Origin: Tildeniella nuda ZEHNDER 1965/U140
GTDB lineage: Bacteria > Cyanobacteriota > Cyanobacteriia > Leptolyngbyales > Leptolyngbyaceae
DNA: 64,000 nucleotides
Direction: 5' to 3'
Assembly (NCBI GenBank): GCA_019358895.1
Contig: JAHHIG010000002.1
Coordinates: 248,001-312,000 of the forward strand
In this document: positions 1 to 8,156 of the stretch, one piece after another
Layout: each line of letters begins with the position of its first letter
How positions within the stretch are numbered: the stretch's first letter is position 1
Translations under genes and position numbers: made by a program
Notes under the pieces: model-generated
What the model saw: only the letters and a program-made list of their open reading frames with translations
What the model was told of the DNA's origin: nothing
Databases searched by the model: none

Positions 1-380
1 AGCAGATCAATCAGCTCTTCATCACCATCGGGCATCAACACTTCGGTAATCGACCCTAATGTGCGTGTTTGTCCCCACCACACCAGCAAAAAGCCCAGTA
101 GCATCGCTAGTGGACCACTGATGTAGCTGGGAATAATATCTGTGACACGATCGAGAATCTGCCTGAGAAATTGAGTCGTGTAAAAAACGGGTGTCAACTT
201 CAGCCAAACAGCAAACCCTAACGTCGTTAGCAGCACACCGCTCGCACTCAGCAGCAACCAACGCTTGACCAGCAAGCCAGGAGCCAGCCACTTAAACCAT
301 TGGTTAACTCGACTAGGAGTACGGTGACGCGACTCCCGCCGCAGCACGTGGAGCGCTTGTTTCAGTAAACCAATGGTCAT
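1..380 (-). CDS. yvcK: YvcK/CofD-like family protein, N-terminal part (cut by window edge)
   Basis: Reading down from an ATG at 380 gives an open frame of 126 codons that runs off the left edge. It begins MTIGLLKQALHVLRRESR and continues with two hydrophobic segments at about residues 41-62 and 87-103, then reaches TRTLGSITEVLMPDGDEEL. This membrane-anchored leader followed by a GSITEVL-type stretch is what cyanobacterial members of the YvcK (UPF0052, gluconeogenesis factor) family carry ahead of the nucleotide-binding CofD-like domain. That domain lies outside the window, so the assignment rests on the leader alone. YvcK proteins in other bacteria bind UDP-sugars and affect cell-wall and carbon metabolism; the role here is inferred. 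Confidence 0.7.
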   Translation of the reverse strand, partial: MTIGLLKQALHVLRRESRHRTPSRVNQWFKWLAPGLLVKRWLLLSASGVLLTTLGFAVWLKLTPVFYTTQFLRQILDRVTDIIPSYISGPLAMLLGFLLVWWGQTRTLGSITEVLMPDGDEELIDL

Positions 381-859
381 GGCTGGATACGCACAGAGAG
401 GAAGACAGCAAGTGAACGAAGCAATGAAGACGAATGAGGCAAACTCGGCATCTGCATAGCAGCAGAATAACTTAAGTTCTCAACTTCTATAGACTGTTCA
501 TTGAGTGTGCCAGTTCAGTATGCCGTTGGGATACGATCGCCCTGCCCTACCATTTACCTGATGAACCACCGCTGCTTGCCCTACGAGAACGCGAAACGAT
601 CGTGTTTAAATGCGCTAGCATGTCACCTAAAATGCCGTTGACTCCAATCTGACAAGGCAGTCCTAAACTCGTAGATGCTTGAAAAGCCATCTTTGTGCTA
701 TCCGAATCATCTGAACCACGCTAAGGTTTGTGAGTCTAGAATTTTTAGATCTGGGCTGACGGCTCGTTCACAAAGGTTGATATATCGTTCACAAAGGCAG
801 ATGAGGCACCAGCAAGTTGGGGTCTTAGATTGCTACAAGTGTGTCTGGTTCATATCCTA
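381..859. other. Intergenic region with a paired 13-bp direct repeat
   Basis: This is the divergent spacer between the YvcK-type gene and the ABC ATPase gene. No convincing gene is seen; a 61-codon frame at 675-860 has no recognisable family and overlaps the next start. The sequence TCGTTCACAAAGG occurs at 764-776 and again at 785-797, exactly 21 bp apart, about 60-95 bp ahead of the ATPase start. Confidence 0.6.
764..797 (+). promoter_or_regulatory. Possible operator: two direct copies of TCGTTCACAAAGG, 21-bp period
   Basis: Two identical 13-bp words start 21 bp apart, which is two helical turns, so a protein could contact both on one face of the DNA. They lie just upstream of the lipid-transport ATPase gene. 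The regulatory role is inferred from repeat spacing and position only. Confidence 0.35.
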
Positions 860-1642
860 ATGGCTGAAGCGCTGATTGAACTAAAAGGGGTTTCAAAGGC
901 GTTTGGTAAAAATGTCGTGCTGGATGCGGTTGATCTAACAATCTACCGTGGCGAAGCCCTTGCAATTATCGGTCCTTCTGGGACGGGCAAATCCACCATC
1001 TTACGCATTATTGCTGGACTTGCCGCTCCTGACTCTGGAGAGATTTATGTGCAGGGACAGCTTCGGCAGGGGCTGATTGAAGATGCCCAAGATCCGATCG
1101 GGATCGGTATGGTCTTCCAGCAAGCCGCGCTTTTCGATTCGCTCACGGTGGATCAAAATGTTGGTTTTTTGCTCTACGAGCATTCTCGTTTACCGCGACG
1201 GCGCATTCGAGAACTGGTGGTGAAACGCTTGGAGATGGTAGGTTTGGCAAATGTGGGCGATCGCTATCCCTCTGAACTCTCCGGCGGCATGAGGAAACGA
1301 GTCAGCTTTGCGCGGGCAATTATGGCAAATCCAGACAATCCCAGAGATACACCAGAAGTGCTGCTCTATGATGAACCCACCGCAGGGCTTGATCCGGTCG
1401 CTTCCACTGTGATTGAAGATTTAGTGCGGCAGCTACAGTGCGCTGAAGGTGGCTGTAGCACTTATGTGATGGTGACTCACCAGCAAAGCACCATTCATCG
1501 CACGGCTGACCGGGTAGTCTTCCTCTATCAGGGTAAAGTGCAGTGGGAAGGCAGCGTACAGGCAATCAATACGACCGATGATCCGTTGATTCGACAATTT
1601 TTTAGTGGCAACATCAACGGACCGATGCAAGTCATTGGCTAG
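860..1642 (+). CDS. ABC transporter ATP-binding protein, MlaF/TGD3 type
   Basis: This 260-residue ATPase has Walker A GPSGTGKST (about residues 38-46), a Q-loop VFQQ near 86, the signature LSGGMRKRVSFARA near 139 and Walker B VLLYDEPTAGLDP near 167. The GMRKR form of the signature and the H-loop VTHQQST are typical of the MlaF/TGD3 ATPases that power phospholipid transport by MCE systems. I chose ATG 860 (MAEALIELKG) over the upstream start at 830 because family proteins begin at this point. A gene for an MCE (MlaD-type) protein follows after 188 bp, which supports a lipid transporter. No MlaE-type permease is in the window, so it must lie elsewhere if the complex is complete. Confidence 0.9.
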   Translation: MAEALIELKGVSKAFGKNVVLDAVDLTIYRGEALAIIGPSGTGKSTILRIIAGLAAPDSGEIYVQGQLRQGLIEDAQDPIGIGMVFQQAALFDSLTVDQNVGFLLYEHSRLPRRRIRELVVKRLEMVGLANVGDRYPSELSGGMRKRVSFARAIMANPDNPRDTPEVLLYDEPTAGLDPVASTVIEDLVRQLQCAEGGCSTYVMVTHQQSTIHRTADRVVFLYQGKVQWEGSVQAINTTDDPLIRQFFSGNINGPMQVIG

Positions 1643-1830
1643 GCAACGTACTTATAGCCTGCGGGTGCCTCTAGCCAAAGCACGAGCGCCAAAAAACGAG
1701 CGTGAGAGAAAAGGCTCCACTCTGCCGTTTCTTTCCTCTGCCGTCTCTTTCCTATCTTCTTCAGTCCTATATTCTCCAGTCTAGATCTGTTATTTTGCCA
1801 AAGTCTCCCTACTATCAGTGAGGACTCATC

Positions 1831-3060
1831 ATGCGATCGCGAACCGTTCGGGAAGGCTCCGTTGGCTTATTAATTTTATTAGGGTTGGGTCTATTCGCTG
1901 GACTCATCCTCTGGCTGCGGGGCATCAGTGTGGGCAATCGTGGTTATAAAGTCGTCATCGATTTTGCCAACGTTGCAGGTATGGAAGTGGGCACCCCCGT
2001 TCGCTATCGCGGCGTGGCGGTAGGCAAGATTACCAAAACACGACCAGGACCGAACGGTGTTGAGGTAGAAGTCGAAATTTCTCCAGCCGATTTGCTGATT
2101 CCCAACGAAGTGAAGGTAGAAGCAAATCAGTCGGGGTTGTTGGGCAGCACATCGATCGACATCACTCCCCGCAAGCAACTCACAGCGGCAGTCGATGCGA
2201 AGCCACTGGATGCCGAATGCAACACAGCTCTGATCATCTGCAACAAGTCTCGCCTGACCGGTCGGGTGGGAGTCAGCGTGGACGAGTTGATTCGCTCATC
2301 AATGACGTTTGCTAATGCTTACAGCAATCCTGCATTTGTGGCAGATGTGCAAGCTGTGACCAAAAATAGCGCTCAGGCAGCCGCTGAGGTCGCTGCGCTC
2401 AGTCGAGAGTTCAAGAGCGTTGCTGTTGTCGTCAAGCAACAAGTTTCCACGCTGTCAGCCTCTAGCCGCAATGTCGATCGCACTGTTACTAAACTGGGAC
2501 TCACAGCCGACCAGGTGAATGGTCTTTTAGCCACCAATCGCTCAAATTTAGTGGGCACATTGGGCAACATCAACGTGATTACGGCACAACTCCGCACCAC
2601 TGTAGCCACGCTCAATCCGATCGTGGGTCGGGTGCAACAAGGTCAGCTACTGCAAAATTTGGAAACCTTGTCTGCGAACGCGGCTCAAGCCTCTGCTAAT
2701 CTGCGCGATGTGTCCAATGCTCTCAACAGCCCCTCAAACCTGACGGTGCTACAGCAAACGCTCGATTCAGCCAGAGTCACTTTTCAAAACGTGCAGAAAA
2801 TTACCTCTGACCTCGATGACCTGACGGGTGATCCAGCCTTTCGTGCCAATGTGCGGAAGCTAGTCAATGGGTTAAGTGGACTCGTCTCGTCGTCGCAGCA
2901 GCTTCAACAACAGGCACAACTGGCACAGATCCTGACTCCGATCGCCCAAACTGCCGCCGCTAATCCAACCCCATTGCCCAGTGGTAGCGTTCCTGTTGCA
3001 GACTCATTCGGTAAAACAGTGCCTGAAAAGACAGTGGAGGGAGTAGGGAGTAGGGAGTAG
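1831..3060 (+). CDS. MlaD/TGD2-type MCE-domain protein
   Basis: The 409-residue product has a short basic N-terminus, one membrane segment (residues 10-29) and an MCE domain at about 36-115 (VVIDFANVAGMEVGTPVRYRGV, then LLGSTSIDI). A long helical, alanine- and glutamine-rich region follows. This is the layout of the membrane-anchored, lipid-binding subunit of Mla/TGD transporters, and it pairs with the ATPase upstream. A GAGGA ribosome site lies 7 bp before the ATG. The last residues (VGSRE) and the stop codon are encoded by a 7-bp tandem repeat, so the present C-terminus was probably created by repeat expansion. Confidence 0.9.
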   Translation: MRSRTVREGSVGLLILLGLGLFAGLILWLRGISVGNRGYKVVIDFANVAGMEVGTPVRYRGVAVGKITKTRPGPNGVEVEVEISPADLLIPNEVKVEANQSGLLGSTSIDITPRKQLTAAVDAKPLDAECNTALIICNKSRLTGRVGVSVDELIRSSMTFANAYSNPAFVADVQAVTKNSAQAAAEVAALSREFKSVAVVVKQQVSTLSASSRNVDRTVTKLGLTADQVNGLLATNRSNLVGTLGNINVITAQLRTTVATLNPIVGRVQQGQLLQNLETLSANAAQASANLRDVSNALNSPSNLTVLQQTLDSARVTFQNVQKITSDLDDLTGDPAFRANVRKLVNGLSGLVSSSQQLQQQAQLAQILTPIAQTAAANPTPLPSGSVPVADSFGKTVPEKTVEGVGSRE

Positions 3061-3092
3061 GGAGTGGGGAGTAGGGAGTGGGGAGTAGGGAG
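3041..3092 (+). repeat. Heptamer tandem repeat (GAGTRGG), about seven copies
   Basis: Seven consecutive copies of GAGTAGG or GAGTGGG span the end of the MCE gene and supply its TAG stop. Short tandem heptamers of this kind (STRR sequences) are known from filamentous cyanobacteria. A separate pyrimidine-rich block built on CTGCCTT/CTGCCTC follows at about 3109-3151. Confidence 0.85.
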
Positions 3093-3155
3093 GCGTTTTG
3101 AGTTAGTGCTGCCTCCTGCCTTCTGCCTTCTGCCTCCTCCTTCTGCCTCCTATTC

Positions 3156-3443
3156 TTAACTCCAATCGTCTCGCTTGCTCCCTCGCCCCTTGTAGACTTG
3201 AGCGTCAGCGTGAATTTGACGCGTTCTGGCGGTCAAGGTTTCATCGGTTAAGTTCCACTGTTTCAGCACCTTCTCCAGATCTGCTTGAATATCGCGCGCA
3301 CCGGGAAAACCCCGATAGCGAATCCGCAGGCGAGCGAGTTCTGAGAGGTTATAGTCAGTTGGTGCTTCAGCTAGTAGTGTGGTGACGATCTGACGATCGC
3401 TGCTCCAGAGGGGATGCTGCTGATCTTTTTGCGTTTCAGCCAT
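3156..3443 (-). CDS. DUF3288 family protein
   Basis: This 95-residue soluble protein begins MAETQKDQQHPLWSSDRQIV and contains the conserved core LARLRIRYRGFPGARDIQAD, followed by LTARTRQIHA and KGRG. These are hallmarks of DUF3288, a small family that as far as I know is restricted to cyanobacteria and has no assigned function. Length and start match the family. It is convergent with the MCE gene, separated only by heptamer repeats, and its upstream side faces a 479-bp spacer. No catalytic residues can be proposed. Confidence 0.8.
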   Translation of the reverse strand: MAETQKDQQHPLWSSDRQIVTTLLAEAPTDYNLSELARLRIRYRGFPGARDIQADLEKVLKQWNLTDETLTARTRQIHADAQVYKGRGSKRDDWS

Positions 3444-3922
3444 GATTCGGTAGTTAGTTGTCAGTGGTTAGGGTCTGGAGCGGTCGTAGAGGCAACTGAT
3501 GCTGTATGAGTTTAGCGGATGCTGTGTAGAGTGAGCGGATGCTGACCTAAGTTAGATGAGTTCTGGCTACGTCGTCAATCGATCGCTGATGTTCGTCGAA
3601 TCAAGATTGAACGCTAACCGCTGACGGCTGACGGCTGACCGCTAACGCCTACAAATCAAATTGCCTTCTCATCCAGCAAGCCTCAAGCACAAGCCAGCTT
3701 ATTTTTGTTTGAAAATCGAATTGTTGCAGTAGACTGGCTGGTAATCTTGATGCAGATAGCTAACTTGCGATCGCGGTGGGTGATTAAGCATTGTGCCTGA
3801 AGGCAGTTTCTGTACGAACGGTAGGTTTCCTAAGCTTACATCTTGGGTACGTTGAGTTGTACAGCGTGGCTAACCGCAACCAGGCAATGCTGTACGTGTG
3901 TTAAAGGAGTGATGAGAAGCTG
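3444..3922. other. Intergenic spacer with heptamer repeats
   Basis: This spacer lies between the divergent DUF3288 and FtsL-like genes and presumably contains both promoters. At 3613-3647 there are five tandem heptamers of the form GCTRACS. An AAGGAG at 3904-3909 precedes a three-codon frame (ATG at 3911) and sits 13 bp before the FtsL-like start. No other gene is seen. Confidence 0.6.
3613..3647 (+). repeat. Heptamer tandem repeat (GCTRACS)x5
   Basis: Five adjacent heptamers read GCTAACC, GCTGACG, GCTGACG, GCTGACC, GCTAACG. The same motif recurs at about 53113 and, on the other strand, near 61440, which makes this a dispersed repeat family in this genome. Confidence 0.85.
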
Positions 3923-4483
3923 ATGTCCACTGCGTTTCGATCTGCGCCCCGTTCTCGGCGACCTGCTTCTACTCGTCGATCGCCGCTTTACCCAGTGCCC
4001 GCTCAGCCCAGCCAACTGCGTACTGTCCCCAAACGCTCCAGTCAACCACTGCCTAGACCGCCACTAAAGGCAGTCGCGCCTCCAGCAGGCGCAGCAGTGG
4101 TCAGACGTTTGCCTTCAAAACGATCGCTGCCGTTATGGTTACGGTTGCTGATTCAAGCACAGCGCGGCTCTTTGGTCATTGCATTCGTTTTAATGACAGC
4201 GACGCTCATCGTTTACGGCAGCACCGTTTATACGCAGCAGCTTTGGAGCAAAGAATACCGCAAGTTGAAAACACTTCAACGCAACGAGCGAGAAATGATC
4301 GCCACCAATGAGGGTTTGAAGAATCAACTGGCGCTACAAGCCGATCGACCCGGTTCAGGGCTTGTGCCCCAAACGCCAGACAACACGATCTTTCTTCAGC
4401 CTGCTCCACAGCGCTCAGCGTTAAGCATCAGCCCTAGCGTCTCCAAAGCTGAAGTCGCTCCCAACACACCCCTGGGATATTAA
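3923..4483 (+). CDS. FtsL-like single-pass membrane protein upstream of FtsI
   Basis: The 186-residue product has a basic, proline-rich N-terminus (1-80), one membrane helix (about 82-103) and then a predicted coiled coil (about 105-140, KEYRKLKTLQRNEREMIATN). The C-terminal tail is low-complexity. This is the topology of FtsL, the small bitopic partner of FtsI/FtsW, and the gene ends 11 bp before ftsI, where ftsL sits in many bacteria. The sequence itself is not clearly homologous to known FtsL, and FtsL is hard to identify in cyanobacteria. The call therefore rests on topology and position. Confidence 0.6.
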   Translation: MSTAFRSAPRSRRPASTRRSPLYPVPAQPSQLRTVPKRSSQPLPRPPLKAVAPPAGAAVVRRLPSKRSLPLWLRLLIQAQRGSLVIAFVLMTATLIVYGSTVYTQQLWSKEYRKLKTLQRNEREMIATNEGLKNQLALQADRPGSGLVPQTPDNTIFLQPAPQRSALSISPSVSKAEVAPNTPLGY

Positions 4484-4494
4484 GAGCTGTCGTT

Positions 4495-6312
4495 ATGGGT
4501 AGTCCTCCCCGTTCTCTGTCATCGCAGCATGTGCGTCGCTTACCCGTCAGCAAGCGTCCCTTGCGGAGCGATCGCACAGCTTTAGTCAATCTGCCAACCT
4601 TTCGGCTGTTCCTGGTTTGGGCTGCACTGGTAGCTGGTTGTGGGCTGCTGCTGTGTAATCTTTTTCGCCTACAGGTGGTGCAGGCTCCGAAGCTGCAAGC
4701 ACGGGCACAAGAGCAGCAAATGGTTTACATGCGACCGTTCATTCCACGTCGCCAGATTATTGATCGCACAGAGACAGTTCTGGCGTTGGATCGCCCCGTT
4801 TACACCTTATTTGCCCATCCCAAGCTGTTTAAAGAGTCCAAGCAGGCGATCGCTGAGAAGCTCGCTCCGTTTCTGCGTCAGTCATCCGCTGACTTGACTA
4901 AGAAACTTGATGCCGCAGAAACGGGTATTCGCCTTGCATATTCCCTCTCTGAAAGCACGGCTGACCAAATCAGTAACCTGCAAGCCGACGGCTTAGAGTT
5001 GCTCCAGAGTCAGCAGCGGTTCTACCCACAGCATGAGATGGCGGCAGATGTGCTGGGCTACGTCAACGATGAGCACAAAGGGCAGGCAGGGCTTGAATTA
5101 AGCCAGCAGAAACTGCTTGAGCGTCTGGCAAATCCAGTGCGGCTGAGACGGATGGGCGATGGTTCGCTGATGCCAGATCAGGTGCCTGGAGGATTTCTGA
5201 ATGTCGATGACTGGCAACTGCAACTGACGCTGGATAGTCGATTGCAGCGGGTTGCGATCGCCGCCTTGCAGCAACAGGTGAAAAAATTCAACGCCAAACG
5301 TGGAACCGTCATTGTGATGGATGTCCATGATGGTTCCCTGCTCACGCTGGCAGCTACACCATCCTACGACCCCAACCAGTATTTTAAGTACTCGCTCGAT
5401 CGCTTTAAAAACTGGGCGCTCTCTGACTTGTATGAACCAGGATCGACATTCAAGCCGATCAATGTGGCGATCGCCCTCGAAACAGGCTCCGTCAATCCAG
5501 ACAGTGCCTTCTACGATGAGGGACAAATCCAGGTCGGCGGTTGGCCCATTCAAAACTTTGACTATTCCACCTCAGGCGGTAGAGGGCGCATCACCCTCAC
5601 GCAAATTCTGGAATACTCCAGCAATGTTGGCATGGTGCACGTGGTACAGCAGATTAAACCCAGCGTTTATTACACATGGCTGAAACGTCTCGGCATAGGC
5701 GATCCAGTGGGGATTGACTTGCCATCCGAAGCCTCTGGTCAGTTCAAAACTCAAAAGGTTTTTCTTGAATCGGCGATCGAACGAGCCACCACAGCTTTTG
5801 GTCAGGGTTTCTCACTCACCCCGATACACCTGGCTCAGCTCCATGCCGTACTGGCAAACGGCGGCAAACTCGTTACCCCTCATGTCGTTCAAGGGTTGTT
5901 TGATAGTAAAGGGCAACCGTACTGGCAGCCCAGCCTCCCCACACCTCGCTCGGTCTTCTCTAAAGCCACCACGCAAACCGTACTGTCGATGATGGAAACC
6001 GTCGTCAGCAAAGGTACAGGCAAGAGTGCCCAAATTCCCGGCTACCGTATTGCGGGCAAAACGGGGACGGCTCAAAAAGCGAATCCCAACGGTGGCTACC
6101 TGGATCATGCCAAGATCACTAGCTTTGTAGGCATCTTTCCGGTCGAGGCACCCCGCTATGTGGTCGTCGCTGTTGTCGATGAACCAAAGGGAGGCGACGC
6201 GTTCGGCTCAACCGTTGCTGCACCCGTTGTCAAATCGGTTATGGAAGCGCTTATCAGCCTGGAGAAAATTCCACCCAGCACGGTAGAAACGGGTGAGGTC
6301 GTGGGGAGATGA
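4495..6312 (+). CDS. ftsI: Division-type penicillin-binding protein (FtsI/PBP3)
   Basis: This 605-residue class B penicillin-binding protein crosslinks septal peptidoglycan in the periplasm. A membrane anchor lies at about 35-57, a PBP dimerisation domain at about 75-235 and a transpeptidase domain after that. All three active-site motifs are present: STFK (S317, K320), SSN (375-377) and KTGT (522-525). Length and order are normal for FtsI. The gene forms a likely operon with the FtsL-like gene 11 bp upstream. No PASTA repeats are seen. A second class B enzyme involved in elongation would look similar, but the FtsL-like neighbour favours division. Confidence 0.92.
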   Translation: MGSPPRSLSSQHVRRLPVSKRPLRSDRTALVNLPTFRLFLVWAALVAGCGLLLCNLFRLQVVQAPKLQARAQEQQMVYMRPFIPRRQIIDRTETVLALDRPVYTLFAHPKLFKESKQAIAEKLAPFLRQSSADLTKKLDAAETGIRLAYSLSESTADQISNLQADGLELLQSQQRFYPQHEMAADVLGYVNDEHKGQAGLELSQQKLLERLANPVRLRRMGDGSLMPDQVPGGFLNVDDWQLQLTLDSRLQRVAIAALQQQVKKFNAKRGTVIVMDVHDGSLLTLAATPSYDPNQYFKYSLDRFKNWALSDLYEPGSTFKPINVAIALETGSVNPDSAFYDEGQIQVGGWPIQNFDYSTSGGRGRITLTQILEYSSNVGMVHVVQQIKPSVYYTWLKRLGIGDPVGIDLPSEASGQFKTQKVFLESAIERATTAFGQGFSLTPIHLAQLHAVLANGGKLVTPHVVQGLFDSKGQPYWQPSLPTPRSVFSKATTQTVLSMMETVVSKGTGKSAQIPGYRIAGKTGTAQKANPNGGYLDHAKITSFVGIFPVEAPRYVVVAVVDEPKGGDAFGSTVAAPVVKSVMEALISLEKIPPSTVETGEVVGR

Positions 6313-6358
6313 GGGGATAAGGGGTTGGGGAGATTTCGAGCTTTGAGTGCTTTAGCCT

Positions 6359-6802
6359 TTATTCCTCCTTCTCCATCGCGCGCAAAAACTCCAACGGCAA
6401 CCCATCACTATCAGCAATAAAGGCAACTTCGTAAACCCGATCGCCAATCATCTGCTGTTCCGGTTCTAGCAGCACCTTGAGCGGCTGAAATTGCTCTGGT
6501 TGTGCTTGAGTTGCTTTGCTAAAACGGTCTTTCACTGCCTCTAACCAATCAACTAAATCAGCCGTAACAGCCGTGAGATCGAAGGATAAGTGATAGTACC
6601 CAACGTAGTGCTCATCCCCAAAGGCATCGGGTGCAGGCTTTGGTTCTGGGATTTGGATCAGCTCGATCCGTCCGCCTAAGCCTTCCAGCCAGCAAGCCAG
6701 CGTATAGCCAGTGGTGAACCGCTCCTGCACTTGAAAGCCGAGCTGTTCGTAGAAGGCGATCGCTCGAAAAATATTTGCCGTCCGAATCGACGCGTGATGC
6801 AT
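6359..6802 (-). CDS. VOC-superfamily (glyoxalase/dioxygenase-fold) protein
   Basis: The 147-residue protein begins MHHASIRTANIFRAIAFYEQ, the first beta-alpha unit of a VOC metalloenzyme fold. It also has YYHLSFDL in the middle and VAFIADSDGLPLEFLR at the end, the usual second-half metal-ligand strand. Histidine 3 or 2, the central H and the terminal E are plausible metal ligands. Its length matches small glyoxalase-I-like proteins, but the substrate cannot be told from sequence; lactoylglutathione lyase is one possibility. It is convergent with ftsI across 46 bp. Confidence 0.8.
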   Translation of the reverse strand: MHHASIRTANIFRAIAFYEQLGFQVQERFTTGYTLACWLEGLGGRIELIQIPEPKPAPDAFGDEHYVGYYHLSFDLTAVTADLVDWLEAVKDRFSKATQAQPEQFQPLKVLLEPEQQMIGDRVYEVAFIADSDGLPLEFLRAMEKEE

Positions 6803-6989
6803 AGCAGTGATGCTGAAGACTTTTGCTTTAGACTAAGTACTCTAGACTAATACCAATCTAAAGGGTGTTCAGGCATATCCTGCCTCTGTGGGAGTAGGTT
6901 TAGCTAAGATGCTGCTTTGAGCTTCGCAGTCATCAACAGAACCTGCCTCTACCCTACTATTAGCCTTATTCGTTTCGTAGGATCGGTTC

Positions 6990-7739
6990 ATGCATCGAGT
7001 CATGAAGCTGCTATTTATTCGTCATGCCCAATCAACTGGCAATCGGGAAAAACGGATGCAGGGGCACGGTGAGTATGCACTCTCCAGTGAAGGCAAACAG
7101 CAAGCGGAGAAGCTCGCCCGTAGCCTGATGGCAGAAGGCTGGTACCCTTCCCATGTCTATAGCAGTCCGCTCAAACGCACCGCTCAGACCACGCAAATTT
7201 TGCTAGATCACTTTCAAACAGCACCGCTCCCGGCTGCCGTGAGTGACCTCATCGACAGTGCTGAAACCATCATTGATACACCAGAGGATACGTCTAGAAG
7301 CATTACAGTGGCGTATGCAGATGCACTCAAAGAATTTCAAAACGGCATTTTTCAAGGGCTGACCTGGGCAGAAGCCATCAGTCGCTATCCTGATCTTTGT
7401 CGTGAGCTAGAAGCGTCGCCAGATTGGATTCAGATTCCCGGTGCCGAAACGCCACAGGATGCCAGAAATCGCGCCGATCAGTTTATGCAGACACTTTTCA
7501 ACCGACACAAAAACGGGGATCAGATCTGGATTGTCACCCATAGCTGGATCTTGCAACACTTGATTGCTGCACTCATGGGATGCGATCGCTCATGGCGGCT
7601 ACGAGCAAACAATACTGCCATCTTTGAGTTTTGGGTTGATCAATCTCGATGGCATCGTACCGATCAAAACCGCTTTAATACCGATCTTTGGCAGGTACGA
7701 CGCTTCAACGATTGTCGTCATCTCAAAACGCCACTCTAG
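6990..7739 (+). CDS. Histidine phosphatase family protein
   Basis: The product carries LLFIRHAQSTGN near its N-terminus (the RHG-type phosphohistidine motif), YSSPLKRTAQTT, and VTHSWIL near residue 183 with the second catalytic histidine. This is the phosphoglycerate-mutase-like histidine phosphatase fold. The annotated start (MHRVMK) and an internal ATG at 7002 (MKLLFIRHAQ) are both possible; the second matches family starts better. The substrate is unknown, and such proteins include phosphosugar, nucleotide and alpha-ribazole phosphatases. An insertion between the RHA motif and the C-terminal histidine makes it longer (249 residues) than the smallest members. Confidence 0.85.
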   Translation: MHRVMKLLFIRHAQSTGNREKRMQGHGEYALSSEGKQQAEKLARSLMAEGWYPSHVYSSPLKRTAQTTQILLDHFQTAPLPAAVSDLIDSAETIIDTPEDTSRSITVAYADALKEFQNGIFQGLTWAEAISRYPDLCRELEASPDWIQIPGAETPQDARNRADQFMQTLFNRHKNGDQIWIVTHSWILQHLIAALMGCDRSWRLRANNTAIFEFWVDQSRWHRTDQNRFNTDLWQVRRFNDCRHLKTPL

Positions 7740-8156
7740 TATCAACTTTGGTTAAACTTAAAGCCTTATCAACTGATCAAAAGGCATTGATAGCGATGCT
7801 CGTTTGAGTGCGGTACAAGTGCTTAGGTTTTAAGGCAGGAGGCAGGAGGAAAACTCTGCTCCTCCTTGCTTCTGCCCTCTGCCTTCTGCCTCTTGGGGAC
7901 TGTACTTCACACTTGCTTGGAATCCGCTATAGCGCTTTTCTGAGAGCTGATCCCCAAGCACGAGCACATCACTTTAGCTGTAGCGAAATGGCTTCATTCT
8001 ATTAAGTTTTCTATCAAAAAAAACTCTTTTTCATGCCGCTTAGCGTTGCCTTTGTAAGCAGTACGGTTATCCTTTTCTAAAATTGGAGTATCGTGAATCA
8101 AGGACTGACATAGCATCCTTTCTTTAAGATCAGGGTAAACTTAACAGCTTTCAGTA
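7740..8156. other. Intergenic region with a G/A-rich and C/T-rich palindromic repeat
   Basis: At about 7833-7897 a purine-rich stretch (AGGCAGGAGGCAGGAGG) is followed by its approximate complement (CTTCTGCCTTCTGCCTC), so the RNA could fold into a long hairpin that may terminate the phosphatase transcript. A 65-codon frame at 7808-8005 covers this repeat and is not credible as a gene. Confidence 0.6.

Noticed and set aside
675-860. 61-codon frame ahead of the ABC ATPase
   Set aside because: It has no family pattern, covers the direct repeats and overlaps the ATPase start.
7808-8005. 65-codon frame downstream of the histidine phosphatase
   Set aside because: It runs through the palindromic repeat, has no family pattern and no ribosome site.
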